DNA of 64,000 nt from Calonectria ilicicola (lineage: Eukaryota > Ascomycota > Sordariomycetes > Hypocreales > Nectriaceae), in contig CP085831.1 in assembly GCA_020809705.1 (NCBI GenBank), forward strand, positions 3,100,001 through 3,164,000. Reading direction: 5' to 3'. Within the stretch, counting starts at the first letter, position 1. Each line of letters opens with the position of its first letter. The notes under the pieces are model-generated. The model saw only the letters and a program-made list of their open reading frames with translations, did not search any database and was not told the DNA's origin. This document shows, in pieces, positions 10,978 to 22,514 of the stretch. The position numbers were made by a program, and so were the translations under genes.

Positions 10978-11510
10978 ATGATGTATTTGCATTGGCTTGT
11001 GGTGGCCTTGGCCTGCGGAACAGAAGCTCTCGTGGCCGATTCATCAGCAGGACATCCCAGCTCACAGTCCCTCAGAAGTACAGGTAAAGAGCCATCTTCA
11101 TCTTGCCGTGTCTAAACCGGCTCGTAACTAACAAACGCCAAGATGCCACAGTCGCTAGCATATCGACTAGCACAATAGTACTCTCGAGTACAGTGCCTGC
11201 TGTTCCCACGTCCGCCATCACAGTACCGTATGGTACCACGCCAGTCCGACCCAGCAAAGACCTCAAGGAAAAGTTGAGGCGCAGGGAAATACTCAACAAT
11301 CTGCTCAAGAAGGAGTGCGAGACGCTTACTCCCGGGTGCGGCAAGGTCTCCAAGCCGCAGTACTACCCTCGCCAATGCACGGATGGAGTTGACTGCACAC
11401 AAAACGGTCTCACAACAAGCATTAGAAACAAGAGTCCCGGTGTGGGGTATTCTCCATCCAGCATACCGCCAGCGCCAAGCACACACGTGTCGGCCATGCA
11501 GGAATTATAG
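10978..11510 (+). CDS. Small secreted protein with four clustered cysteines
   Basis: Two exons, 10978-11083 and 11143-11510, give 157 residues. The start MMYLHWLVVALACGTEALVA is a typical signal peptide. After a Ser/Thr-rich stretch (ATVASISTSTIVLSST) comes a basic segment (SKDLKEKLRRREILNNLLKK) and then a cysteine cluster: ECETLTPGCGKVSK and RQCTDGVDCTQNG. Four cysteines in about 35 residues could form two disulfides. The C-terminus is Pro/Ser-rich. Secretion is inferred from the leader. The family is not recognised; small size, secretion and cysteines make it a candidate extracellular effector or cell-wall protein. Confidence 0.7.
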
Positions 11511-11817
11511 CGACCGCAATATCATTATGACTACTACGAAACGTTTATGCTGTTTTATGTCACCTCGGAGCCGGGAAATTTGCAATCATTGGCCAACGAA
11601 ATTTACCATTGGCGTTAATTCTTTTGTATTAATTTTGCTGTCTATGACAGTGTACATGTTGTGGGGGACCCTTGGCCAATTCAAGAATATTAAAAGAGTT
11701 GGGTGTAATGGGATAATCTCGACCCCAAAACGAATTGGAGCGAACTTCTATGTAAATATACATATAGCAGACCAGCTTACATGAATTTATTGCCTAATTC
11801 AAGTAAACCGATCACCA
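11511..11817. other. Short convergent intergenic gap
   Basis: About 300 bases separate the 3' ends of the small secreted protein and the regulator gene. The sequence is AT-leaning and shows no gene. Confidence 0.4.
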
Positions 11818-13672
11818 TCACATTATGCTCTGATTTTTGTCATTATGCCCATGTCCTTCGGTATTTGCCACGACTGCCGTCGGCTGTGAATGCAGCCATG
11901 TGGTTTCCTCCGTGGGCAAACGGACAGCTTCAGGGCGAAAGTCGCGCATCATCTTGGCAAGACAAATAAAGATATCATCGGGCTTCTGCTCATCACCCTC
12001 CTTGGCTGCGTGCTCCAACCTCGTAGCTATGTTGCCTAGGAGCACTGGCAGGTCGACAAGAGAACGAACAGTGACCCAATCAAGTCCTGGTTGTTCAACA
12101 GTGGTTGTGTTATTTAAGATCGTAATGCAGTGTGTCAGCTCTGCCCATTGGATAAAGGAAATGGCCAATAGGTCGGAGGGCGAAAGGGCTAAGAAAGCCG
12201 ATGTACACGCCCTGATGGCGTGCACCGACTGCCAAAGATACGACAACTTCTGGGCGGCGTGCGTAGATGTGTCAATTGTGCCCCTGGCTAAGTCACCGTT
12301 ATGCGCGATACTCCTAAAGTGATGAATTAATATGGGAACCATAGCCTTCACCATTCTGATTATTTCGCTGACGCATAGCTCAACGTAGTACGTATGAGCT
12401 ATGAGGCTGTCTTCAAATTAAAACTCATAGTTAGTGGCTATTGTTGATCAAATGGATTGGTTCTTACTTACCATTCTGCTTGAATTGCGGAGAGAGCGAT
12501 GACCTGAGTTCTTGAAGCTCCTCTTGCAGCGCCTTGAGAGATATGACTGCTGCAGCAGTTATTGATCCTGCATTAGCTCGATCTCCCTCCTGCTGGTGGA
12601 GTATTTGGACAGCCCTTTCTACGAGCAGTTGCATCCGAACCGTTAAGGCTAAGGTGGCATCTGTTGGACACTCCTTGTTCACTGTCATGGCGACAAGCGC
12701 CTCATCCATTTGTAGCGTCCACCGCAGAGCGTCAATTTGACCAAAGTAGTTTGAGACACTGGATGCGTTAGTAACTAAACGTAATCTGGAGAACTGGGAT
12801 GACACAAACATGGAGCTGAGTAGAAAGCACGCCAGGAGAGCCCGATGCCTCTCAAAAAATAATTGGGTAGTCATACTGCTCTTATCGATGTCTTGGCTTT
12901 CGGGGCTGGGAGAGAAATGCGCCATTGTGTTCCGATTCGAGCATACGGGTTGATTCAAGCCCATTTCGCCAACCATTGACATGGCCTGCATCATGAGACG
13001 AGACAAACTGCAGTGATTGAGCACATGTTCCCACCCCCAAGCGATGTAAATCAGCAGGCCAAGCAGAACATCTATGCTGGGGGCTGCATCGAAAATCAGG
13101 CGCTTTAGCTCTCTGCCACGTGAAATTCTCTCCGCTACTGAAAGAGAGGTCACCGTTATTATGGCACGAAATAATAGCGGCCGGTCGCACCGCAGCAGTT
13201 TAGCTGTTTGGTGGGCAGGCAGGTGGACAAAAGTCAAATGGCATTGCATCCGCGACCGGAATATATCAAGTCGCTTCTGCGCCACATCGTCTGATAATCC
13301 ATCTAACATGTCAGTAGATGCAATGTTTACATTTGGCTGTTGTATTGTATTGCCACTAATTGAGGCTTGTTGCGAGTGTAGTTGTGATGCAAGACTATGG
13401 AGCCTGTCCTCAAGCTCATTGATCCGCGCGTTTTCTTTTTGTTTGGCTTCTGTAGCCTGTCGGCGTAGCGAATCGGAGGGAGAGCATTGTTTGTTCAGGC
13501 GATGGCATCTTCATACTCAGATTAATAAGCTGTCGCTGGTAAAGCGAGGGACTGACCTTTGACAGCCCACACCACTGGAGTGCGCTACACATTTGGACTT
13601 GGCTTTGAAACAGTTGAAGCAGGCCTGGCTGTATGGTGCGGAATGACTTGGACCAAGCCTGCTCTTTTCCAT
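11818..13672 (-). CDS. Zn(II)2Cys6 transcription factor
   Basis: Three exons on the minus strand, 13672-13557, 13508-12472 and 12410-11818, give 581 residues. The zinc cluster starts near residue 17. It reads ACFNCFKAKSKC followed by VAHSSGVGCQRCHRLNKQC, spacing CX2CX6CX8CX2CX6C, and is split by the first intron between QR and CH. A coiled-coil-like linker follows (EAKQKENARINELEDRLHSL), the usual dimerisation element. The middle region (QCHLTFVHLPAH, then LIYIAWGWEHV) resembles the fungal regulatory middle domain. It should bind DNA at CGG half-sites in the nucleus. It is divergent from the MDR dehydrogenase gene across about 490 bases, so it may regulate that gene. Start MEKSRLGP is the first ATG in the frame. 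Confidence 0.9.
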
Positions 13673-14163
13673 CGTGATGCTGCGTGTATACGGGCTCAAT
13701 CAGTGAGTGGCATGAGACTCGGATGGACCTGGGAAGCCATCCTTGCCCCTTCAAATGGTTGCTGACAGCACGCCAATTGGTTCCATCTCTGATTTATGTG
13801 GGACCGGAGTCCGTCCCCGGCTCCGATGGGGACCGAGTTAGTGGCTGGAAGGTTTCTATTGGCTCATCTGGATTGGTGTCTCGACACGGGCAAATTCGCG
13901 TCCGCCGCAAATCACCATGCGCTCATACAGTGCTGTATAATCCATCAGACAATGATGATTTGGGTAGCTAAACCGAGAAATCACCCGGCAAAGATGGAAT
14001 CCGAAGGCCGAAGTTGCATGTGATTTATTATCTTGATCTTCAGAAACTTGCGCCCATAAAATGGAGGGGACGTCCAGACACCTTTGCCCAGTCTTTTCAT
14101 GATCAGTATTCCTATCGTCTATCTATCAAATCACAGCCTCCTATCATTCAGGCAGACGTATTC
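13673..14163. promoter_or_regulatory. Shared divergent promoter with CGG inverted repeat
   Basis: This gap serves both the zinc-cluster regulator and the MDR dehydrogenase. At 13805-13825 CGGAG is followed after 11 bases by CTCCG, an inverted CGG arrangement like Zn2Cys6 sites. Binding is inference. Confidence 0.4.
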
Positions 14164-15312
14164 ATGACGCCAATCAACCAAGCTGCTTGGCTCAAAGCCT
14201 ACAAGGCTGGGCCATTCGAGGTTGGCCCTGCTCCCTACACGCCCCCAGGTCCAGGCCAAGTCGTTATCAAGAATGGCGCCGCAGCAATCAATCCATTTGA
14301 TTGGATCTTGCAGATAATGGGCATTAGATTCATCCCATATGTGAATCTTCCCACTATCTTGGGTACCGATGTCGCCGGAACCATAGTTGAAGTCGGCCCT
14401 GGCGTGGATCGTTTCCACGTCGGCGACAGAGTGCTTGGGAGCGCCATTGCCATCTCCAAGGCGTCTAACAATCCGGCTGAAGGAGGTTTCCAACTATATT
14501 GCGTCCTTCGAGAGCACTTGATTGCGCCAACACCCAATCACTTTACCGATGAGCAGGCTTCTGTCCTTGGCTTAGGGATGGTCACGGCCGCAGTAGGACT
14601 CTTCGACGAGAAACATTTAAATCTTGATATGCCCACCGTGCCCGCCCGTTCCAGCTTTACAAAGGAAGGCACAAAGCGGGCCCTGATTGTTACTGGTGGT
14701 TCATCCAGTGTCGGAAGCAACGCAGTCCAACTTGCCGTGGCCGCTGGTTACGAAGTCTTATCCACGTCCTCGCCCAAGAATTTTGACTACGTCAAACGCC
14801 TCGGAGCTACTCATGTCTTTGACTACAACAGCAAAACGCTAGTGCAGGACATGCTAAATGCCCTGGATGGTTGCTATCTAGCAGGCGGGTATGCCATCGG
14901 TGAAGGGGCCACAGAAGCCTGCAGAGCAGTTATGCAACGTCATGACCCTAAGTTAACCAACAAGTTTATCGCGTTGGCTGGTAACAATATCCCCACTAAC
15001 AGACCACGCCTTGAGAGCTTTATCGGCTCGACCATGTCTATGATTACCATGGTAGCTTGGTTCATGAAGTCTGCGATCATCTCATACTTTACCAAAGTCC
15101 AGGTCAAATTTATCAACGCTTGGGATATGGCTGACCCCAAAGGCTGTGTATCTCGCCTCTACGTGGACTTCTTTCCAAAGGCCTTGGAGACACGTCAATT
15201 CATCCCAGCACCAGACCCGCTCATTGTCGGCAAGGGACTAGACAAAGTCCAAGAAGCACTAGATTTGCAGGCGAAGGGCGTTTCAGCCAAGAAGGTCGTT
15301 GTGTCTTTTTAA
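14164..15312 (+). CDS. Medium-chain dehydrogenase/reductase (zinc-binding ADH-like, ToxD/enoyl-reductase-like)
   Basis: Single exon; the ATG at 14164 (MTPINQAAWLKAYKAGPFEV) gives 382 residues. An upstream in-frame ATG at 14014 would add 50 residues unlike the family, so the shorter start is preferred. Family motifs are INPFDWILQ, LGTDVAGTIVEVGPGVDRFHVGDRV (N-terminal GroES-like fold) and the Rossmann motif GGSSSVGSNAVQLA. The usual catalytic-zinc Cys-His pair is not evident, pointing to the zinc-free quinone oxidoreductase or trans-acting enoyl reductase branch. It would use NADPH in the cytosol. Divergent pairing with a zinc-cluster regulator hints at a small regulated unit, but no polyketide synthase is visible here. 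Confidence 0.85.
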   Translation: MTPINQAAWLKAYKAGPFEVGPAPYTPPGPGQVVIKNGAAAINPFDWILQIMGIRFIPYVNLPTILGTDVAGTIVEVGPGVDRFHVGDRVLGSAIAISKASNNPAEGGFQLYCVLREHLIAPTPNHFTDEQASVLGLGMVTAAVGLFDEKHLNLDMPTVPARSSFTKEGTKRALIVTGGSSSVGSNAVQLAVAAGYEVLSTSSPKNFDYVKRLGATHVFDYNSKTLVQDMLNALDGCYLAGGYAIGEGATEACRAVMQRHDPKLTNKFIALAGNNIPTNRPRLESFIGSTMSMITMVAWFMKSAIISYFTKVQVKFINAWDMADPKGCVSRLYVDFFPKALETRQFIPAPDPLIVGKGLDKVQEALDLQAKGVSAKKVVVSF

Positions 15313-15741
15313 CAGAACGCATTCAGGCATTGGTCAACTACAGAAAGGCCGGTATGCATAGTCGCTCAGCCAGTAGTTATCTTTTGATAGCAGATAGAGA
15401 CTAATCCATGGTGTTTAATTGCATTATGTAGACTACGATCCAGCTCGGAATAATTCACATCCTATCCACCTTGTATGGGACCATTTTACAGCACATGGTA
15501 CGAGGCGTGCTGATTGGTGTTGTCCGGCGTCTGATATGTCACAAATGGTGAGCGTTATTGCTTCTAGTTCGTTGAAATAGACCGTGGATGAGGCGGAGCA
15601 AAACGTAGCGCCGCACTAAGCAGCCACCTACACAGCCTCCGTGAGGCGTCACATGTCCACCATACCCATTTCATGATTTCTCTCCTCAAGCTGAAGTGTC
15701 AACTTTTCCACATAACTAGATTCAATCCAAAACAATCCGCC
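15313..15741. other. Intergenic, no gene seen
   Basis: About 430 bases between the dehydrogenase and the second HET gene; presumably the HET promoter. I see no further feature. Confidence 0.45.
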
Positions 15742-16854
15742 ATGTCCGAGGTGCCAGCCTTATCAACATCGTCTGAATACACGTATCGGCCACTTGAGCT
15801 GCAAAGCGAAATCCGCCTGGTTGCTCTTGCGCCAGGCACTGGCAATGCTCCCATTGACTGCCACATCATCCATGCACGGCTTCATCATCATCCTTACCAG
15901 GCGTTGTCATATGAGTGGGGTAAGCATGATGAAGCTGATCCGGAAATCTTCTTAAATGACTGCAAGATCAAAGTGCGCGCAAATTTGCACGAAGCTCTCC
16001 GTCAGCTCAGGGGTGATGAGGAGCCTACCTTTCTTTGGATCGATGCATTGTGCATCAATCAATCAGACGTCCAAGAGAGAAACCATCAGGTTTGTTTGAT
16101 GGGTGAAATATACAAGAACGCCGATAATGTGATTGTCTGGCTGGGAGAGGCCAGAGATGGCAGCGACTTTGCCATGGACATGTTTGATCACAAGGAGCGG
16201 CTTGTCCGCTACATTGGTGAGCTGCAGCCTTCTAAACAAGACGCCCTTCTCGCCTTGTGCGAACGGTCCTATTGGCGCCGTGCGTGGGTTGTGCAAGAAA
16301 TGTACCTGGCCAAGAACATGTCGATACACTGCGGGGATAGATCGACCTCGGGTGAGAGTTTTGCTACTGCCCTCGCCACAATCAACGGCTTTGAGAAATA
16401 TGAATTTTGCAAGAAAATCGTTTACTCGCCTGCAAACAGACACAGAATCACAAAATACGACACATCCCGTACTTTACATACGCTGTCCAGATGGCTGCTC
16501 CTATCCATCATCTCCGAGTTCTGCTGCACCGAACCCCGAGATACTGTTTATGCCATGCTTGGGATCGCGGTTGACTGCCAGAACGGCGAGATAATGCCCG
16601 ACTACGATAAGCCGTTGGTTGACGTATATATAGAGACGATGGAATTTTGTAGGCCATCGATACAGAGCCAGTCTACATACGGCAACCTGAAATACGGACT
16701 TGCTAAAAAGTTCAACTTGATCTTAGATGAGGATTTGCAAGGCCACATACCCCAATTCAGTACTCCTGTAACGGGGAAAGAAGCTTCTCTCCCCGTTACA
16801 ACTCCAGCACCAAAAAAGAAATCTTGGAGGAAAAAATATAAATTTTGGTCATAA
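15742..16854 (+). CDS. HET-domain protein
   Basis: Single exon of 370 residues starting MSEVPALSTSSEYTYRPL; the frame is open upstream from 15673 but the extra residues do not look like the family. The HET blocks are YQALSYEWGKHDEADPEIFL near residue 54, TFLWIDALCINQSDVQERN near residue 98, then NADNVIVWLGEARDGSD and SYWRRAWVVQEMYLA. A later PRDTVYAMLGIAVD matches the post-HET motif. It is shorter than many HET proteins and ends in a basic tail (KKKSWRKKYKFWS). A role in vegetative incompatibility is known for some family members and is only inferred here. Its 3' end is 86 bases from that of the next, convergent gene, across a T-rich tract. Confidence 0.88.
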   Translation: MSEVPALSTSSEYTYRPLELQSEIRLVALAPGTGNAPIDCHIIHARLHHHPYQALSYEWGKHDEADPEIFLNDCKIKVRANLHEALRQLRGDEEPTFLWIDALCINQSDVQERNHQVCLMGEIYKNADNVIVWLGEARDGSDFAMDMFDHKERLVRYIGELQPSKQDALLALCERSYWRRAWVVQEMYLAKNMSIHCGDRSTSGESFATALATINGFEKYEFCKKIVYSPANRHRITKYDTSRTLHTLSRWLLLSIISEFCCTEPRDTVYAMLGIAVDCQNGEIMPDYDKPLVDVYIETMEFCRPSIQSQSTYGNLKYGLAKKFNLILDEDLQGHIPQFSTPVTGKEASLPVTTPAPKKKSWRKKYKFWS

Positions 16855-16940
16855 ATTGTGTTTAATATCAATATTCTTTCTTTTCTTTTCATCTTGCTTG
16901 TTTCTTGTTTTTTTTTTTCTCTTCTTCTTTTCTGAAGTAA

Positions 16941-18670
16941 TCAGGTATCAGTACTTGAGGGTGCCTCTGGACTCATCGAACCAGACATTGAACTGGTCGC
17001 AGAACCAGAGATCGAGTGAGCTATCGAACGTGACCTAATTTCGAGGGCATCTCCTTGTAGCAAATGCTTTCCAAATGGCTTGAGGATGATGCATTCTGAG
17101 ACTCCCTCCATTGAATCCCGACACCAAACGATATCTTCCTCCGAGACCTCCACTTCGCCTATTCTTCCCGAGTTCAATCTCATTTCCATAATCGCAAAAG
17201 CCCGTTTAATGATCTTGGCGTTGTTTAGGTAATCCATCCCCTCCTCAAAATCCGTCTGATATTCTGCCAAAATTGATTCGATTTCTCTTAACCTGACCGG
17301 GTCCGTTAATGCTGCCCAGGCTGACATGAGGGCCTTGGGCGCAAAGAATGCCGCAAATGGCCGGCTGCTGGCGGCTTCTCTGGCTTGCACTGTGACCTTG
17401 TCACAAAGTTCGCAAGATTCTGTTACCAGTTTCGGATCGTTGTCATACATTCGAAGGATGCGGTTGACAATCAAACCTTGGGCCATGAACAAGCCGTAAA
17501 TAAAATTGTATCGCACTGCAATCTGTTTTGCTAAAAGGGTTGCATTCGGCTGGGCGGCTTGTTCTCTCCATTGCTGGACTACTATGCGAAGCGGCTCATG
17601 CTCGGATTGCATCATGTCATAGGTGTTGCGGATTTGTTCGACATATTTTCCCGGTTCTCGAATATATATTGATAGCTCTACCAATATTTCCGGCAAAACA
17701 GTGACGATAGATCCAGTGTTGAGTGGGCGTGGGCCCGAAATCTGATTGAAAATGTCCAAAAAGTTTTGGTCGAACTCAATGTCATGGTTCCAAAAGCTTT
17801 CCGTAACCTATAAAATATCGTTTAGTAGTGTCATCAGAATTAGTACAGTCCCTAAGGAATTTTAGCATACAATAGTTGAGAGTATGTAGTCGAGAAGGTT
17901 GGGGTCGAACTCGTGTAGTCGTCCCTGAGCGGCTGCCTGACGCATCAAATGCATGAGTATGCCGCCATGCTTAGGTGAGATTGTGTCGGTGCCTCCCATC
18001 CATTCCTATTGGCTCATAATAATCTTATTAGTACCCATATCGCTATGATGGCGGACCACAGGCATTCTCACCTTACAAACTTGGGCCAGGTAGATGGCGC
18101 ACATGGTATTGGGTGTGCATGCCTCGGCAGGATCTTTTAAGGATTGTCTCAATGTTGATAATGCCTTTCCATAATAGGCTAGCGCTTTCGTCTGGGGTGT
18201 TTTATTTCTGATGGCAGTAAATGAAGCGACTATGGCCTTGACTGCCGCATCCACAGCCGGGCTGGAGCCCAAACGGCGCGGAAGTTGGTCCAGGAAAGGG
18301 CCATACATGAAGATGTCGTAATTGACATCCTTTAGTTCCAGAATAGACACAAGTGCGCCGCCAATTCTCGTGGTTTCATTAGCCAGCGCCAGTCTAGGGG
18401 TTGGGGTTGTTGGGGTCGCTGCAGTGGTCACGAGAGCCTTGCCTTGGACACTCTGGATGTTTTCATTCTTGAATTTGAACCTCCTGATGCCGCTTCCAAT
18501 ACACTTAATCATGAGGCGCACACATCTACCACAAGCTGGCTGGCCCTCGTCACACTAGACATCGACTTAGCCGCCGCCTAACGACAGTGTCGCACGCATC
18601 GTTCGGGGCTCACCTTCTTCTTCTTTGCCCGACAAGCGACACATCCTCGGCCAGATGGAACGCCAGCCAT
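16941..18670 (-). CDS. Zn(II)2Cys6 transcription factor (fungal-specific TF domain)
   Basis: Four exons on the minus strand, 18670-18614, 18554-18072, 18005-17871 and 17807-16941, give 513 residues. The tiny first exon encodes MAGVPSGRGCVACRAKKKK; the second begins CDEGQPACGRCVRLMIKC. Together they form the zinc cluster CX2CX6CX6CX2CX6C. Without the first exon the cluster is lost, so this start matters. The rest is helical (LAYYGKALSTLRQSLKDP, then DTISPKHGGILMHLMRQAA), as in the fungal_trans_2 class of regulators. The C-terminus is Ser-rich. Target genes are unknown. It is convergent with the HET gene. Confidence 0.88.
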
Positions 18671-20338
18671 GACGTTACGCAAGATGCTCGTTTATGTATT
18701 TTTACCATGACAAACGTTGCTCAGGTAAGTTTTTGCGTCCATTGCAAACACGGGAAGGTCTGCAACTGGTGGCTTTTTAAACCAAAACCCCGCACGGTGA
18801 CGTGTTTGATTGAAATGTTGACTCAATCACACAGTATGTCGCGGTTGACTCATGTATCGATAAATTCGACGTCGCCACATGAATGACTGGCGAGATGGCG
18901 GACATACAGAGCCGTTGCAGGCCAGTCAATGCGCAGATAGAGCAAAAGGAAAATGTGAGAAGGCGTCTGAATTGATGAAAAGAAAAGGGCGGTGGAAATT
19001 GCCAAGAACACGTGTATGGGGGACCGAGTCCTGCAGGGTTCTTATGTGGAGTTTGGGACATTTCAAGGGCTAACGTCTCTAGCCTTGCAACCAAAAACAG
19101 GAGCTGAGTCCCTGGCGCCCTCGTAATTTGCTGAGCCCTGGGGCCATTTCGAGGCTCAATTCGATCCTGGTGATCCTTCGACGTGAGACCTCAAGTTGGT
19201 TGCACCAACAATACGCCTCGCGTCAAGGGATTCGTGGTACAGCCCCCATGCACAGCCCATGACACTAATTTATGAATCCATCCTAAGTCCCTTTCTGTAT
19301 CTCAGCGTTCAATAAGCGCGTTTCCAGAAGGTGCCCACTTCGCAGCCCCCACGATCTCCAACTGCCTCGCGATGGAGAGAAGGATCAGGTTCCTTGCATC
19401 CAGCAGACCTGGGGCAGTGTTCGTCTAGCGTTAAGCGAAACTGCCCACATCATCCCATGCACCAGGTACTCGATCGTAGGATCGTGCACTGTCTTAAATC
19501 CGTCTCATGGCCCCTTTTCATCGAGCATGTCAATCGGATTTCCGTCAGGCACTAGCGCCAAGCCTCAGCCATTTCACTTCCGGGGCAAATATTAGGCTCT
19601 GACAACCTAGTGTCGATCTTCAGCGCCCTATAATGGGTCCACAAGCTTCAATTAAGAATCTTATCGGCCATATTGTCACCGAACATGACCATCGATGACA
19701 CTCAGTCTCAGAGCTTCAATGACCAGCAACACATTCACCCCTATCCACAACCGGAACTGATATGAGCTCCCTGTCGGATTGCCGGCCCGAATAGGTTATC
19801 GCTCAGCAGATAAATACGTCATCAAGCTTAGCTGTCGATTTGTCAGAAATGGCGCCCCCGCAGCTCGCAAAACTCGTATAGCGCTGAGTGGGTATTGTTT
19901 AGCCCGCCATGGGTATCGGCAATTTTAAGGGCGTCGGTAGTTTCTCAACTCCGAAGCCAAGTGGATAAAAATATTTATCCTCAAATAGTCGCTGGCTCCG
20001 GTTCGCGTTACATCAACGGTGTGAATGCTACCATCCTCATGCGCTTCTTGAAGGGTGGTTTCATTGCATCTAGAACGGGTAGATGCAGGAATCATGGTGC
20101 TTACTCCGAACTCCGTGGCTTGTTCATCTGCAATTACATCTGCAATTAAATTACATCTACTGCTACTGTAGGTAGGCATTTGGACTTGGCAGTGGGTCTT
20201 ATCTTCCAACAACCTCGGTCGCTAAGGTGGAGAACTGAGACCTGCAGTGCTTGGCTGGGGAACCTTGCTACGGTCTTTAAAGCCTGGTTTCCATCTCCGC
20301 GCCCCCGTAGTCAATTTTAGCCTCTCCATCAAACAAAC
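18671..20338. other. Intergenic, no gene seen
   Basis: About 1.7 kb with only short random frames. It contains the promoter of the regulator at its left end and of the epoxide-hydrolase-like gene at its right end. I see no repeat or RNA gene. Confidence 0.45.
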
Positions 20339-21328
20339 ATGGATCTCTCAAAGCTCGCTCAAAGAACTCTCCGCGTGTCCCGTGGGTTCACCTACAACTA
20401 CTATACCTCTCGGGCCCGAGATTCTAAACCCACTCTTATTCTATTCCACGGCTGGCCCGACACGGCGCGGCTCTGGTCCGGCCTCATTAATAATTACCTC
20501 ATCCCTCACGGCTATGGAGTCGTTGCCCTAGACTGTCTAGGCTATGGTGGGACCTCCAAACCCACTGACCCTAGCGTGTATTCGTGGCAGCACATGACGG
20601 CTGATGCCATCGAAATTCTGGACCATGAAGACCTGGGCAAGGTTATATCTTTAGGTCACGATTGGGGCAGTGTGATGGCCCAGCGATTCTATGACTTTAA
20701 CCCCACACGAGTATGTGGGTTGGGCATCGTCAACGTTTCCTATGTCCCACCAACCGGGAAGTTCGATCTGCAGGCGACAAATGATGTGACTAAAAAGGCA
20801 TTTGGGGCAGGCATATATGAGTACTGGTGGTTCTTTACTGCAGATGATGGCGCGAGCATCATGAATCGGAACCTTGAGTCAGTGTACAGCGTAGCATTTG
20901 CCGAACCTCAAACGTGGCTGGACACATTCTGTACACCCGGAGGCATGCGAGAGTTTATCAGTCAAGGACGAACCCAGCCGACTTTACCCTACGCGACTCC
21001 CGAGCACAAGGCAGACTTCATGGAGCGATTTGGACGGGATGGTGGTTTCGAGGCTCCATGCTGTTGGTACAAGGCCTTTGCTGGTGGTGTCCAAAACGAA
21101 GCAGATGCTTCTTTAGGTGGGGTTAAACCCGTCAATGTTCCAGTGTTGTACTGGGGCGGAGAACAGGATTTTGTGTGCCGGCCAGCCCTGTTGGATGGTA
21201 GTGTCAAGGCTGGTTTGCTGCCCAAGTTGAAGGCAGTGACCAGGGAAGGGGGCCACTGGGCTCTGCTGGAGAAGCCTGAAGAGTTTGGCCAGGATGTTTT
21301 GGATTGGCTGCAGGTAACATTTACCTAG
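20339..21328 (+). CDS. Alpha/beta hydrolase, epoxide-hydrolase-like
   Basis: Single exon, 329 residues, starting MDLSKLAQRTLRVSRG. The oxyanion motif HGWPD is at residues 37-41. The nucleophile elbow GHDWGS is at 106-111, with Asp108 as nucleophile, which is the epoxide hydrolase signature rather than the Ser of esterases. The acid is probably Asp in GGEQDFVC, and the catalytic His is in GGHWALLEKPEE near the C-terminus. The cap region contains the Tyr-rich EYWWFFTADD. Such enzymes open epoxides by water addition in the cytosol or peroxisome; the substrate is unknown. Length and motif order are normal and the gene looks intact. Confidence 0.9.
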   Translation: MDLSKLAQRTLRVSRGFTYNYYTSRARDSKPTLILFHGWPDTARLWSGLINNYLIPHGYGVVALDCLGYGGTSKPTDPSVYSWQHMTADAIEILDHEDLGKVISLGHDWGSVMAQRFYDFNPTRVCGLGIVNVSYVPPTGKFDLQATNDVTKKAFGAGIYEYWWFFTADDGASIMNRNLESVYSVAFAEPQTWLDTFCTPGGMREFISQGRTQPTLPYATPEHKADFMERFGRDGGFEAPCCWYKAFAGGVQNEADASLGGVKPVNVPVLYWGGEQDFVCRPALLDGSVKAGLLPKLKAVTREGGHWALLEKPEEFGQDVLDWLQVTFT

Positions 21329-22514
21329 TTACATGACTGTCGTGCTTCATAGGGTAACACCGGCGGTTAAACACAGCCCATCCCAGTCATTTTCCGATCT
21401 GATTTCGTCTTCTGTTGTGGAGAGTGCATGCATATTACCCTACAACTAGCGTGGGAGCCTGAGAATCCCTGCCCAGCTGAATGACTTGAGAACCAACACC
21501 ACATCTCTCGTCTTCATCTGGACCGTGCATCTGGATTCCTCGCGTCAGTAGTGCCAATAAATGCCTGTCGTGAAACGTGCCACCTTAGGGCTGCATTGGC
21601 GGTAAACGCGTTGACAATCTCAAGGTGGGTCAGAAGCGACGGGACAAATCACACAAATACCGGACGGGAATAAATGAGTGTTATTTTTACCTAAAAGAGT
21701 CATGGTCCCACACGAACTTTACGAACCAACCATGAACCTAGCCCTAGCCGAAAGAATGGGCTGTTTGTAAGTTCTTCAGAACTGCACAGCCTTCCTTACG
21801 CCTCTTTGCGTGATGATGTTCGATTGCGATTCGATGATACAAGAGTGACGTAAATGGGATGAGACTAGTTAAGCTGATCTGAAAGTGGGGCTGAAGCGAG
21901 CGATCGAATCTGATCTGTCTTCAACGATCGTTCCTCCTGATTATGGGATCCACCCGTTGATAGAACTTTGGTATGGCTGAGCTCATTGCCACAAGATAAC
22001 ACGAAAGTCCCTGAGAAACAAGCTTTCAATGCGGCACAGCCTCATGTAAGAAGTAGAGCAGGTCATGCAAAATATTTTGTGCATGTACCTAAGCGTCAAA
22101 TTCAGTCAATAATTAGGATGCAGCGCTAGCTAACGACATGAACAGTCACCACAATATCCCAAAGAGCATTGGATAAATTGTTGTGGTATGATTAATTTCC
22201 TAAACTCAGCACTTCCGTGTTGTTACACACTCGCCTCCTAGGATCGTGGTACTAGCTTCTCGCTCCTTGGTTTTCACTAGACGACCATGTCGATGATGAC
22301 CTTGGCGATCCACTCGGAGGACATCCTTCATGATTCTTGACCCAATTGTGAAGCCACAACGACGCTACAGTGCCAAAGCCTATCCATGAAGTAGATTCTG
22401 GTCTTTTAAGCCAAGATATTGCCAAACTAAACGCTGAAGCTGACATTGGTGAGCAAGACCACATGATCTTCTCTTCGACATCCCACCGCCCGCCGCTAAC
22501 CTGGTTTGCCAGCC
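21329..22514. other. Intergenic, no clear gene
   Basis: About 1.2 kb without a supported gene. A short plus-strand stretch near 22350-22480 reads protein-like acidic sequence (VPKPIHEVDSGLLSQDIAKL) after a TGA and could be a decayed exon, but I cannot connect it to anything. Confidence 0.4.
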
